Below, one piece after another: positions 17,165-24,803 of a stretch of DNA of 33,948 nucleotides. Positions within the stretch are counted from its first letter, which is position 1. Each line of letters begins with the position of its first letter. The notes under the pieces were generated by a model. It was not told where the DNA came from. It saw only the letters and a program-made list of their open reading frames with translations, and did no database searches. The DNA comes from Bacteroidales bacterium. Lineage in GTDB: Bacteria; Bacteroidota; Bacteroidia; Bacteroidales; 4484-276. The translations under genes and the position numbers were made by a program. The stretch lies in the NCBI GenBank assembly GCA_029934065.1, contig JAOZMX010000012.1, positions 1 to 33,948 of the forward strand, in the 5' to 3' direction.

Positions 17165-17172
17165 TACATTTG
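17165..17172 (+). promoter_or_regulatory. -7 box very close to the cupin start codon
   Basis: TACATTTG matches TAnnTTTG and ends eight bases before the ATG at 17181. If used, the transcript would be leaderless or nearly so. A -33 element is not obvious. Confidence 0.35.
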
Positions 17173-17180
17173 CGGCCGAT

Positions 17181-17672
17181 ATGCAAACGAAGGTCAAATA
17201 CATTACCGATGAATTTTTGGATGTTACATCAGCCAAAGCAAAGCAACATGAGCGCAGGAGGATGAACTACAATTTTCATCCTTCGCACGAAGATGCGCTT
17301 CACCGGTTGCTCAACGCCATGGAGCCAGGCACTTACATCCGGCCACATAAGCATCAGGATCCCGACCGGTTTGAGGTGTTTCTTGCATTGCGCGGCCGTT
17401 TTGTTGTGGTTATTTTTGACGATGAAGGTAACATCACGCACCATTTTATTCTTGATTCCCGGGAAGGAAGATACGGCGTGGAAATTCCCGAAAGGACTTA
17501 CCATACGCTGATATCACTGGAGCCGGGGTCGGTAGCCTACGAGGTGAAACAAGGACCGTATCTGCCATCGGCGGCAAAGAATTTTGCGCCTTGGGCTCCC
17601 GCCGAAGGAGATGCAAGAGCAGAGGAATACATCAATTTGTTATTGCAAAAAACAGGAGTGGTAAAACCATGA
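17181..17672 (+). CDS. WbuC-like cupin-fold metalloprotein
   Basis: This 163-residue protein matches the WbuC family of small cupins, often found with surface polysaccharide genes but biochemically undefined. The metal-site region is YIRPHKHQDPDRFEVFLAL near residues 52-70, with two histidines and a glutamate as candidate ligands. A second conserved block is GVEIPERTYHTLISLEPGS near 105-123, with a further histidine. The C-terminal AKNFAPWAPAEGD is typical. Here it stands alone between the satP terminator and hisS, with no polysaccharide genes in view. Its role cannot be assigned. Confidence 0.82.
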   Translation: MQTKVKYITDEFLDVTSAKAKQHERRRMNYNFHPSHEDALHRLLNAMEPGTYIRPHKHQDPDRFEVFLALRGRFVVVIFDDEGNITHHFILDSREGRYGVEIPERTYHTLISLEPGSVAYEVKQGPYLPSAAKNFAPWAPAEGDARAEEYINLLLQKTGVVKP

Positions 17673-17791
17673 TTCCCGGAAGATAACCGATGAACTTTAT
17701 CAATGAGAATAATTAATGTCCGATGGCGTTAATGTCTGTTATCCGTTTTGCATGAAAGGTTCAGTAAATTAACATCTGTAAAAATAAAAAT

Positions 17792-19162
17792 ATGTCAGCA
17801 CAAAAACCGACCATACCCAAGGGGACAAGGGATTTTTCACCCGAAGAGATGGTGAAGCGCAATTATATTTTTGATACGATCCGCACGGTATTTCAGCGCT
17901 TCGGATATCTTCCCGTCGAGACGCCGGCCATGGAAAACCTCTCCACGTTGCTGGGGAAATACGGAGAAGAGGGTGACAAACTTCTGTTTCGCATTTTGAA
18001 CTCTGGCGACTTTTTGTCCAAAGTCTCCGAGGCGGAGTTTGAAAAACGGGATTCGATAAGTTTTTCAACAAAAATATCCGAAAAGGGATTGCGCTACGAC
18101 CTTACCGTTCCGTTTGCGCGATACGTTGTACAGCATCGCAACGAGCTCACCTTTCCGTTCAAGCGTTATCAGATACAGCCCGTTTGGCGTGCCGACCGGC
18201 CGCAGCGGGGCCGTTACCGCGAATTTTACCAGTGTGATGTGGATGTCATCGGGAGTGATGCGTTGCTGAATGAGGTGGAACTGATACAGGTGATTGACGA
18301 TATTTTTGCAAAACTGGGCGTCGCTGTGGAGATCAGGGTCAACAACCGGAAGATCCTGGCGGGAATTGCCGAAACCATCGGCGAAGCCGGCAGAATGACG
18401 GATATCACCGTTGCCATCGACAAACTGGATAAAATCGGGATTGAAAATGTAAATCGCGAACTGGCGGCAAAGGGTGTGGCTGATCAAGCCATCGAAAAGC
18501 TGCAACCTGTTTTGCTGATGAAAGGGACACCGGACGAAAAACTTACCACGTTGAAATCCATGCTTCAGAATTCCGAAACGGGCATGAAAGGGATCGGTGA
18601 AATTGAATTCATCTTTTTACATACCGGAAACCTTGGTCTGAAATCGGGTGTTTTGCTTGACCTTACCCTGGCCCGAGGGCTCAATTACTATACCGGTGCC
18701 ATCATCGAAGTTACGGCCCGGGATGTGAAGATCGGCAGCATTTGCGGCGGCGGACGCTATGATGACCTGACCGGGATTTTCGGCTTGCCCGATGTGTCGG
18801 GCGTGGGCGTTTCGTTTGGTGCCGACCGTATCTACGATGTGATGGAAGAACTCGGTCTTTTCCCGGACAGCAACAGGGCTACGGCCAAAGTTTTCTTTGT
18901 GAACTTTGGTGAAGAAGAACAAAAATATTGCTTGCAATTGCTCGCACAGATCCGTCAAAAAGGTATTAATGCAGAACTTTATCCCGAACCCGCCAAAATG
19001 AAAAAGCAAATGAATTATGCCAACAAAAAGAATATTCCTTATGTGGTGCTGGTGGGAAAAAATGAGATGGCGAACAATGTGCTTTCGGTGAAGGATATGA
19101 AAACAGGTGAACAAAAAGCGATGCCGCTCCAGGATTTGATCGCGTTGCTCGAAAAAAACTGA
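17792..19162 (+). CDS. hisS: Histidyl-tRNA synthetase
   Basis: It charges tRNA-His with histidine. The 456-residue class II synthetase begins with [12 protein letters not shown], has motif 2 in [20 protein letters not shown], the histidine-specific [15 protein letters not shown] (HisA motif 1), and motif 3 as [27 protein letters not shown] precedes motif 3. The C-terminal anticodon-binding domain follows from about residue 365 to the end. The start ATG gives the canonical N-terminus. lipB begins seven bases after its stop, so the two are probably cotranscribed. Confidence 0.97.
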   Translation: MSAQKPTIPKGTRDFSPEEMVKRNYIFDTIRTVFQRFGYLPVETPAMENLSTLLGKYGEEGDKLLFRILNSGDFLSKVSEAEFEKRDSISFSTKISEKGLRYDLTVPFARYVVQHRNELTFPFKRYQIQPVWRADRPQRGRYREFYQCDVDVIGSDALLNEVELIQVIDDIFAKLGVAVEIRVNNRKILAGIAETIGEAGRMTDITVAIDKLDKIGIENVNRELAAKGVADQAIEKLQPVLLMKGTPDEKLTTLKSMLQNSETGMKGIGEIEFIFLHTGNLGLKSGVLLDLTLARGLNYYTGAIIEVTARDVKIGSICGGGRYDDLTGIFGLPDVSGVGVSFGADRIYDVMEELGLFPDSNRATAKVFFVNFGEEEQKYCLQLLAQIRQKGINAELYPEPAKMKKQMNYANKKNIPYVVLVGKNEMANNVLSVKDMKTGEQKAMPLQDLIALLEKN

Positions 19163-19169
19163 TCCGCCG

Positions 19170-19850
19170 ATGGAAAAAATCCGCATCATCACCGAGGACC
19201 TTGGACGTATCGAATATCGAAAGGCGTGGGAATACCAGGAAAAATTATTTGCCGCTAATCTGAAAAGCAAATCCGCCGGTAGGCCTACGGAAGATCGCCT
19301 GTTGTTTTGTGAGCATGACCATGTTTATACACTTGGCAAAAGTGGTTCGGAAAATAATTTGCTGGTCAACAACCGGCAGTTGCAAAAACTCAATGTGAGC
19401 TTTGTGAAAACAAACCGCGGCGGCGATATCACCTATCACGGCCCAGGGCAAATTGTCGGTTATCCCATTTTCGATCTGGAACACTTCGGTCTCGGCATTA
19501 AAAATTATATCGAATTGCTTGAGGAGACAATCATCAGAGTTATCGAACCATACGGCCTGAAGGGCGAACGCCTTTCCGGAGCAACGGGCGTATGGCTGGA
19601 TACGAACATTCCCGGCAAAGCTCGTAAGATTTGTGCCATCGGCGTTAAAGCCAGCCGGCATATTACCATGCATGGTTTTGCATTCAACGTCAACACCGAC
19701 CTGCATTTTTTCGATTTTATCAATCCCTGCGGTTTCACCAATAAAGGGGTCACTTCGCTTGCCAAAGAGCTGGGCGCTCCACAGGATTTCAACCGCATCC
19801 GGCGTGAGGTTGAACAAACCATGATTCGGCTTTTTACCGGAAAGCTTTAA
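19170..19850 (+). CDS. lipB: Octanoyl-[acyl-carrier-protein]:protein octanoyltransferase
   Basis: LipB moves the octanoyl group from acyl carrier protein to lipoyl domains, the first step of lipoate biosynthesis. The 226-residue protein has the signature RGGDITYHGPGQIVGYP (83-99), the catalytic lysine K153 in ARKICAIGVK and the acyl-thioester cysteine C187 in FINPCGFTNKG, with FHG-like MHGFAFNV between them. It follows hisS at seven bases. lipA is not in the window. All key residues are present. Confidence 0.96.
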   Translation: MEKIRIITEDLGRIEYRKAWEYQEKLFAANLKSKSAGRPTEDRLLFCEHDHVYTLGKSGSENNLLVNNRQLQKLNVSFVKTNRGGDITYHGPGQIVGYPIFDLEHFGLGIKNYIELLEETIIRVIEPYGLKGERLSGATGVWLDTNIPGKARKICAIGVKASRHITMHGFAFNVNTDLHFFDFINPCGFTNKGVTSLAKELGAPQDFNRIRREVEQTMIRLFTGKL

Positions 19851-19894
19851 GCACGGGTTTTCTTTCACGCAAAATAAAAAAATGCCCGTGTCTG

Positions 19895-19926
19895 TTTGTC
19901 CAGCTTGCAAACTCTTTATACTTTAG
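19895..19926 (+). promoter_or_regulatory. Promoter of the mlaE-mlaF-cvpA-like unit
   Basis: A -33 TTTG (19895-19898) is followed after 20 bases by TACTTTAG (19919-19926), which differs from TAnnTTTG at one position. Predicted transcription starts a few bases before the ATG at 19941. A CACGGG...CCCGTG inverted repeat at 19852-19890 lies just upstream, after lipB, without a T-run. Confidence 0.5.
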
Positions 19927-19940
19927 CAAAAAAATAAATT

Positions 19941-20684
19941 ATGATGAGACTGATATCCGATCTGGGGAAATACCTGCTTTTGATGAAAGAAGTATTCGTC
20001 AGGCCCGACAGAATGCGGTATTTTTTTCGTCAGGTACTTGTTGAGTTTCAGAGTCTCGGCATCGATTCTCTGGGCATTGTCATCATCATTTCGATGTTCA
20101 TGGGAGCCGTTGTTGCCATCCAAACTGCCTACAACATCGACAATCCGCTTATCCCGCTGACAATGGTAGGTTTCACGGTCAGGCAGTCCATCATTCTGGA
20201 GTTTTCACCGACAATGATAAGTCTGGTACTTGCCGGCAAGGTAGGCTCGCGTGTAGCTTCCGAGATAGGTACCATGCGGGTAACGGAGCAGATCGACGCA
20301 CTGGAGATCATGGGCGTCAATCCGGCCAATTTCCTGATACAACCCAAAGTGTTTGCTGCCGTCATCATCTTTCCGGCTATTATTATTTTCAGCATGGGTT
20401 TTGCGCTTTTCGGCGGATGGTTGGCATGTGTTGTTACAAATATCGTTACTTCCAACGATTACATCACCGGCCTGCGCAGTTGGTTCGACCCCTACACGAT
20501 CACTTATGCATTGATAAAAACCGCCGTTTTTGCGTTTATCATCACTTCCGTGGCAGGATTTCAGGGGTACGAAACCAAAGGCGGAGCGCTGGAGGTGGGT
20601 ACAGCCAGCACCAAAGCCGTTGTTTACAGCAGCATTCTCATCATCGTTTCCAACTTAATCCTTACACAATTGTTACTGGCATGA
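19941..20684 (+). CDS. MlaE-type ABC transporter permease
   Basis: MlaE-family permeases form the inner-membrane part of phospholipid transport systems that maintain outer-membrane lipid asymmetry. The 247-residue protein has the family pattern: an amphipathic N-terminus, several transmembrane helices, and conserved EFSPTMISLVLAGKVGSRVA plus EIGTMRVTEQIDALEIMGV (cytoplasmic coupling region). GFQGYETKGGALEVGTASTKA near the C-terminus is also typical. The next gene, the ATPase, overlaps its stop by ATGA. No MCE/MlaD substrate-binding protein is adjacent, so it must be encoded elsewhere. The second in-frame Met (residue 2) is an equally possible start. Confidence 0.92.
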   Translation: MMRLISDLGKYLLLMKEVFVRPDRMRYFFRQVLVEFQSLGIDSLGIVIIISMFMGAVVAIQTAYNIDNPLIPLTMVGFTVRQSIILEFSPTMISLVLAGKVGSRVASEIGTMRVTEQIDALEIMGVNPANFLIQPKVFAAVIIFPAIIIFSMGFALFGGWLACVVTNIVTSNDYITGLRSWFDPYTITYALIKTAVFAFIITSVAGFQGYETKGGALEVGTASTKAVVYSSILIIVSNLILTQLLLA

Positions 20685-21427
20685 TCAAAGCAATCAATAT
20701 CAATAAATCGTTTGGCGACAAGCATGTGCTGAAAAATATCACAACGGAGTTTTTGCCCGGCCAGAACAATCTGATCATTGGCCAGAGCGGCTCGGGAAAA
20801 ACCGTTTTGATGAAGTGCCTTGTCGGCCTTTTCGGGATCGACAGCGGAGAGATACTTTATGATGATCGTGTTTTTTCGAAAATGTCGTTCAAACAAAAAA
20901 AGAGCATACGCAAAGAGATCGGGATGCTTTTTCAGGGTGGCGCTTTGTTCGATTACATGACCGTTGAAGAAAACGTGATGTTCCCGCTCAATATGTTCAG
21001 CAATATGAGTTTGGACGAAAGAAAAAAACGGGTGGATTTTTGCCTTGAAAGGGTTCATCTGGAACATGCCAACAAACTGATGCCTTCGGAACTGAGCGGC
21101 GGAATGATAAAACGTGTGGCCATTGCTCGCGCCATTTCGCTCAATCCGAAATATTTGTTCTGTGATGAGCCCAATTCGGGGCTCGACCCGCAAACGGCCA
21201 ATGTGATCGACAATCTGATTGATGAGATCACCAAAGAATACAACATTACCACCATCATCAACACGCACGACATGAATTCGGTGGTGGAGATCGGCGACAA
21301 AGTGGCTTTCATTTACAAAGGTGAGCTTTGGTGGGAGGGGGGCAAAGAGGATATTTTGAACACGGACAATAAAGAGATCAACGAGTTTGTTTTCGCTTCG
21401 GAATTAACACGTAAACTCAAACAATAG
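20681..21427 (+). CDS. MlaF-type ABC transporter ATP-binding protein
   Basis: It is the ATPase partner of the preceding MlaE-like permease. The frame is open far upstream, but ATG 20681 overlaps the permease stop in an ATGA junction and starts with MIKAININKSFG, a natural ABC N-terminus, giving 248 residues. Visible are Walker A GQSGSGKTVLMKCL, a Q-loop LFQGGALFDYMTV, the signature LSGGMIKRVAIARA, Walker B YLFCDEPNSGLDP and the H-loop NTHDMNS. GLDPQTANVIDNLI is close to MlaF proteins. Translational coupling implies equal subunit production. Confidence 0.94.
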   Translation: MIKAININKSFGDKHVLKNITTEFLPGQNNLIIGQSGSGKTVLMKCLVGLFGIDSGEILYDDRVFSKMSFKQKKSIRKEIGMLFQGGALFDYMTVEENVMFPLNMFSNMSLDERKKRVDFCLERVHLEHANKLMPSELSGGMIKRVAIARAISLNPKYLFCDEPNSGLDPQTANVIDNLIDEITKEYNITTIINTHDMNSVVEIGDKVAFIYKGELWWEGGKEDILNTDNKEINEFVFASELTRKLKQ

Positions 21428-21433
21428 CATCTT

Positions 21434-21988
21434 ATGAATTTTTTGGATATCATTCTTGCCATTCCCATCGCATTGCTTGCATTCTCAGGCTATCGAAAGG
21501 GGCTTATCAAGGAACTGGCCTCACTGGTGGCACTGATCCTTGGTATTTATTTCGCCGTCTATTTTTCGGATTGGACAGCCGGTTTATTACTCGAACATTT
21601 CGATATTAATGAACGGTACCTTTTCATCATTGCCTTCATTCTCACTTTCATCGGTGTGGTGCTTCTGGTAACCCTGCTCGGAAAGTTGCTTGATAAAATC
21701 GCCTCGTTTGCTGCTCTGGGAGTGATCAATAAACTTTTCGGCCTTGTTTTCGGAGTGTTAAAAGGAGCGATCCTGATGAGTGTGATGATCCTTCTTTTTA
21801 ATATGATCGACAGCAAATCGAAAATACTGAAGGAAGAGACACAAAAAGCCTCACTGTTGTACGAGCCTCTGTCGAAAGTTGCACCGTTGATCTTGTCCAA
21901 CATCAATAACATTGATTTCGACGATCCGTCATGGAGCAATTTCAAAGATAAAATGAAGAATATGGATCTGAATGAATTATTTGATTGA
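21434..21988 (+). CDS. CvpA family membrane protein
   Basis: The 184-residue protein opens with MNFLDIILAIPIALLAFSGY followed by RKGLIKELASLVALILG, the D...G..KG.I.E pattern of CvpA/colicin V production proteins. Four hydrophobic helices are visible within the first 130 residues, then a charged C-terminal tail. CvpA homologues are inner-membrane proteins with envelope-related phenotypes and no defined biochemical role. It starts six bases after the MlaF-like gene, suggesting cotranscription in an envelope-maintenance unit. Confidence 0.82.
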   Translation: MNFLDIILAIPIALLAFSGYRKGLIKELASLVALILGIYFAVYFSDWTAGLLLEHFDINERYLFIIAFILTFIGVVLLVTLLGKLLDKIASFAALGVINKLFGLVFGVLKGAILMSVMILLFNMIDSKSKILKEETQKASLLYEPLSKVAPLILSNINNIDFDDPSWSNFKDKMKNMDLNELFD

Positions 21989-22003
21989 TAGACTTTTTTT
22001 GCA

Positions 22004-22831
22004 ATGCAGGAAATTTATCAAACGGGTAACAACGACGACAGGGTCATTTCGATGAAAATGTTGCGCTTTGATATGGAGATACTGGATGAAGCGGAAGGGT
22101 ATTTCCGGCATCGCATAATGCATGAGGGGAAACGGACGGAGATACTTTACAATCCGGCAAATCATGATCTTGTTTTCCTGAAGGATGACCCGGTTGCTCA
22201 AAAGCTTAAAATGAACATCGGGCAAATTCAAAAAATCTTCCACACCAAACGTACCGACACTTTTTATCCGGGATTCAGGCTGAAGTTTATCCTGATGGAC
22301 AGGAAGAAGGTATCGCTTTTCAACGACATGTCGAAGGTTATTGTGCTCGACCGCAGGATGGGAAGGGAACAAATCAGTATTTTGAACGAAGGAATAGACG
22401 GTATTCACGAAATCTATACCGACGCCAGTTTTCTGGAATCGAAGAACAAAAGCGGCATGGCCGTCATCGTAAAATACCCCGACGGAAAATATTTGCTGGA
22501 CCAAATTGCCGGTGTTGCCGACAACAACTGCCTGGCCGAGCTGGAAGCCGTTGTGAAAGGGCTGGAAATGATCGGCAGGACTGAGATGATCAGGCTGATC
22601 ACCGACAGCCGCTACGTGCGGAAAGGATTGACAGAATGGATGTTTTACTGGCGGCTCAACAACTGGTTGACGGCCAATGCCGAACCGGCCAAAAACATTG
22701 AACAGTGGAAGGCTGTTGACCGGCTTACCGCCGGAAAATATATCGAAGTGGCGTGGATCAAAGGACATTCGGGAAATTTCGAAAATACCATGTGCGACCT
22801 CTATGCCCGTGATGCGGCAGAGCAGGCCTGA
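22004..22831 (+). CDS. RNase H-family protein with unrecognised N-terminal domain
   Basis: Residues about 135-272 form an RNase HI-like domain that would cleave RNA in RNA-DNA hybrids. The catalytic set is complete: D140 in EIYTDASF, E179 in CLAELEAVVKGLE, D201 in LITDSRYVRKGL, H255 in WIKGHSGNFEN and D265 in MCDLYARDAA. The first 130 residues match neither the caulimovirus-type nor hybrid-binding domain that I know and contain several charged beta-like segments such as RHRIMHEGKRTEILYN. The gene starts 15 bases after the CvpA-like stop, so it may belong to that transcript. The total of 275 residues exceeds a plain RNase HI (about 150). Confidence 0.8.
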   Translation: MQEIYQTGNNDDRVISMKMLRFDMEILDEAEGYFRHRIMHEGKRTEILYNPANHDLVFLKDDPVAQKLKMNIGQIQKIFHTKRTDTFYPGFRLKFILMDRKKVSLFNDMSKVIVLDRRMGREQISILNEGIDGIHEIYTDASFLESKNKSGMAVIVKYPDGKYLLDQIAGVADNNCLAELEAVVKGLEMIGRTEMIRLITDSRYVRKGLTEWMFYWRLNNWLTANAEPAKNIEQWKAVDRLTAGKYIEVAWIKGHSGNFENTMCDLYARDAAEQA

Positions 22832-22887
22832 AACGCATCCGTTTCAACACCTGCTTCGTTTTTAGTAATCAAATTTCGTTTGTGTCC

Positions 22888-23652
22888 TTACGGTTTCAAC
22901 AAAATCATTTTTTTCGTCCACTGTGTGTTGCCAATATTGATTTTGCCGAAATAAATCCCTTTTTCCGCCGGTGCGCCGTTTTGACTCACGGCATCCCATA
23001 TAACAGTGTAATTGCCGGGGGCCATTTTTCGATTTGTCAGTTGTTTTACCAAACGTCCGTTCATATCGTAAACCTCCACCTGTACATGCTCCGCTTTTTG
23101 TACTGAAAAATGGATTTCGGCGGAAGTCGTAAATGGATTGGGCGAGACGTAAACGTCGGATGTGCCGGCAGTTTGGTCATTGACGGAAGTATAAGGATTG
23201 TATCCCAAAAAGTAATTGACGATTTCGCCTACGATGTAAGGCTTTGTGTTCAGGCCGGCACCATTGGCGATGGCTCCCATCATCACCGAAGATGTGGCTA
23301 CTTTGTAATTACCGTGGTCGTACAGAAACATCCGTCCGTAGTCGTTTTCGCAGCTAAAGAGCAACTGGGCGCTTAACGAAGAGAGCCTGTCAACGCTGTA
23401 ATGGGGATCGGAGCCTCCGTTGTAATTCGCTTCCAGCCCGGAAGTGATACATTCAGGACCTCCGTAAAGATTTGCCACTTCATCATCGCCGCCATCGTTC
23501 AGATAGGTGATCCCAAGGTATTCGAAAAAACCCGAACCATTGAGGTCTTTGCCGAGGTCAACACTTTCGATGTATAAATTACCGCCGTTATCAAGAAAAG
23601 ATTTCAATTTTGTCCGGTCTGTTGCAGATACAGTACCGGGAGGAGTCAGGCC
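22888..23652 (-). CDS. 3' part of UGA-interrupted T9SS surface protein (C-terminal sorting domain)
   Basis: This frame continues directly, without shift, from the 23653-24693 segment past a single UGA at 23655-23653. It starts GLTPPGTVSATDRTKLKS; the first start-like codon is TTG at 23607, which is unlikely to be a genuine start because it lies inside a conserved-looking domain. Residues SFLDNGGNLYIES resemble a flavodoxin-like or ThuA-like fold common in secreted Bacteroidota proteins. The C-terminal roughly 85 residues are a type A T9SS sorting domain with VYVSPNPFTTSAEI, VYDMNGRLVKQL and KGIYFGKI, ending MILLKP. Without readthrough this domain would lack a signal peptide and could not be secreted. 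Confidence 0.75.
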   Translation of the reverse strand, partial: GLTPPGTVSATDRTKLKSFLDNGGNLYIESVDLGKDLNGSGFFEYLGITYLNDGGDDEVANLYGGPECITSGLEANYNGGSDPHYSVDRLSSLSAQLLFSCENDYGRMFLYDHGNYKVATSSVMMGAIANGAGLNTKPYIVGEIVNYFLGYNPYTSVNDQTAGTSDVYVSPNPFTTSAEIHFSVQKAEHVQVEVYDMNGRLVKQLTNRKMAPGNYTVIWDAVSQNGAPAEKGIYFGKINIGNTQWTKKMILLKP

Positions 23653-23655
23653 TCA
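23614..23655 (-). other. In-frame UGA followed by a strong hairpin (candidate recoding site)
   Basis: UGA is at 23655-23653. After 13 bases the RNA can form CCGGU-A-CUGU / ACAG-ACCGG (23639-23614), nine pairs with one bulged A around a seven-base loop. The loop begins 23 bases after the UGA, inside the spacing reported for bacterial SECIS elements. Against SECIS, the loop AUCUGCA lacks the usual G in its first two positions. Confidence 0.35.
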
Positions 23656-24693
23656 GCTCAGGCAATAGCAACCCATGGTACAAAAGATCATGTCGTACTG
23701 GGTTAAATTTTGCGGCAGGGAGGTCACAAAAATATAATCCAGTCCGGTGGCGTCCAATGCTCTGGTAAGGGCTGTCGAAGCCTGTATCTCATCTCCCGCT
23801 TCGGGGTCAATGATGGTTTCGATGCCGTTGTCGTCATCCCAAACCAGAATGGAGAAATCAATGTCCGGACTGACCCTCACAAAGTGAGTTGTGGAAATGT
23901 CATTTTGTTCAAACTCATCACCCTCTTTCACCACCTTGCCGTAGAGCGTTGTGTTTTGTGCCAGGTCAGGGGTCCATTCAAACTCGTAGTTTTTTTCTTC
24001 GCCGGGGGCAAGGTCATCGGTTACATTCAGCGTGCCCAGCAATTCGTTGAATTTATTGCTGAAAAGCTGAACGGTAAAATCCGTCTGGGACTGATCGCCA
24101 AGGTTCTTGACTTGTACTTCCCATTGTCCCGTTTCGGAGATGTCCAGCACGGTGGGACCACTCACTTCGAGGGCCGTCAGATCGCAGTTCAGCATTTGCG
24201 TAAAGCCTACACTGAATATATCCCACCAGTTCCAATTGTATGTCGTAGGGCCGTATGAACGGAACATGATCTGAACTTCCTGACCTGCAAATTCACTTAC
24301 ATCCAGAACCAGTTCACTTCCTGCAGGGTTACCCCAGTTACCGTTGTCGAAAGTATAGCTCCATAATACATTGTTATTGCCCGAAGCCACAAGAATGATC
24401 TCGGCAGTTTCCGGAGGATTACCTACCGAAAAGATGTCAAGGTATTGCTTTACAATGAGCTCCATTGTATTTTCGGGAAGTGTGATGGATGACGATGTTG
24501 CCGACAGATCGAAATTCGTAATGGCAGGATTCCAGTATAAACGTAATTTCCCGTTGGCAATGCTCCAGTTATCTTCCAATGTCCATCCCAGATTGCTGTT
24601 GAAATCGTCAGACCAGAAAATGGTTTGTGCTGTTGATGATGCTCCCAGTAAGAGCGGGAACATCAGCAAAAAAAAGATTTTTTTCATAATCAA
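23653..24693 (-). CDS. 5' part of UGA-interrupted T9SS surface protein (signal peptide, CARDB-like domain)
   Basis: The protein starts with a signal peptide (MKKIFFLLMFPLLLGASSTAQ from ATG 24687; another ATG lies two codons upstream). A beta-sandwich-like region follows with IFWSDDFNSNLGW and NWNWWDIFSVGFTQ. Next comes a CARDB-like domain (LTALEVSGPTVLDISETGQW, APGEEKNYEFEW) and the start of a flavodoxin-like fold (FSILVWDDDNG). It then meets UGA after FCTMGCYCLS. From ATG 24687 the UGA is codon 345 of 600. The downstream frame supplies the rest of the fold and the T9SS sorting domain, so this is one gene interrupted once. Possible explanations are selenocysteine, stop readthrough, a recent nonsense mutation or a sequence error. 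Function is unknown. Confidence 0.8.
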   Translation of the reverse strand: MIMKKIFFLLMFPLLLGASSTAQTIFWSDDFNSNLGWTLEDNWSIANGKLRLYWNPAITNFDLSATSSSITLPENTMELIVKQYLDIFSVGNPPETAEIILVASGNNNVLWSYTFDNGNWGNPAGSELVLDVSEFAGQEVQIMFRSYGPTTYNWNWWDIFSVGFTQMLNCDLTALEVSGPTVLDISETGQWEVQVKNLGDQSQTDFTVQLFSNKFNELLGTLNVTDDLAPGEEKNYEFEWTPDLAQNTTLYGKVVKEGDEFEQNDISTTHFVRVSPDIDFSILVWDDDNGIETIIDPEAGDEIQASTALTRALDATGLDYIFVTSLPQNLTQYDMIFCTMGCYCLS

Positions 24694-24744
24694 TAGTTTT
24701 ATATGAGTAAAAGAGAGTAAGTGAGTATATTTTATTCAACACCG

Positions 24745-24752
24745 CAAAGCTA
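24745..24752 (-). promoter_or_regulatory. -7 box for the T9SS surface protein gene
   Basis: On the minus strand TAGCTTTG (24752-24745) is an exact TAnnTTTG match, about 50 bases upstream of the start. No clear -33 element is present. Confidence 0.45.
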
Positions 24753-24782
24753 ATAAAATGATTTTTATTTTGAAATGAATTT

Positions 24783-24790
24783 TACCTTTG
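24783..24790 (+). promoter_or_regulatory. -7 box for the DUF438/PAS gene
   Basis: TACCTTTG is an exact TAnnTTTG match that ends 13 bases before ATG 24804, implying a very short leader. It faces away from the -7 box at 24745-24752, so the two divergent promoters lie within about 50 bases. Confidence 0.45.
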
Positions 24791-24803
24791 CTGAAAAAAA
24801 AAC

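Noticed and set aside
20417-20680. N-terminal extension of the MlaF-like ATPase
   Set aside because: The frame overlaps the permease gene; the ATGA junction at 20681 and canonical ABC N-terminus define the start.
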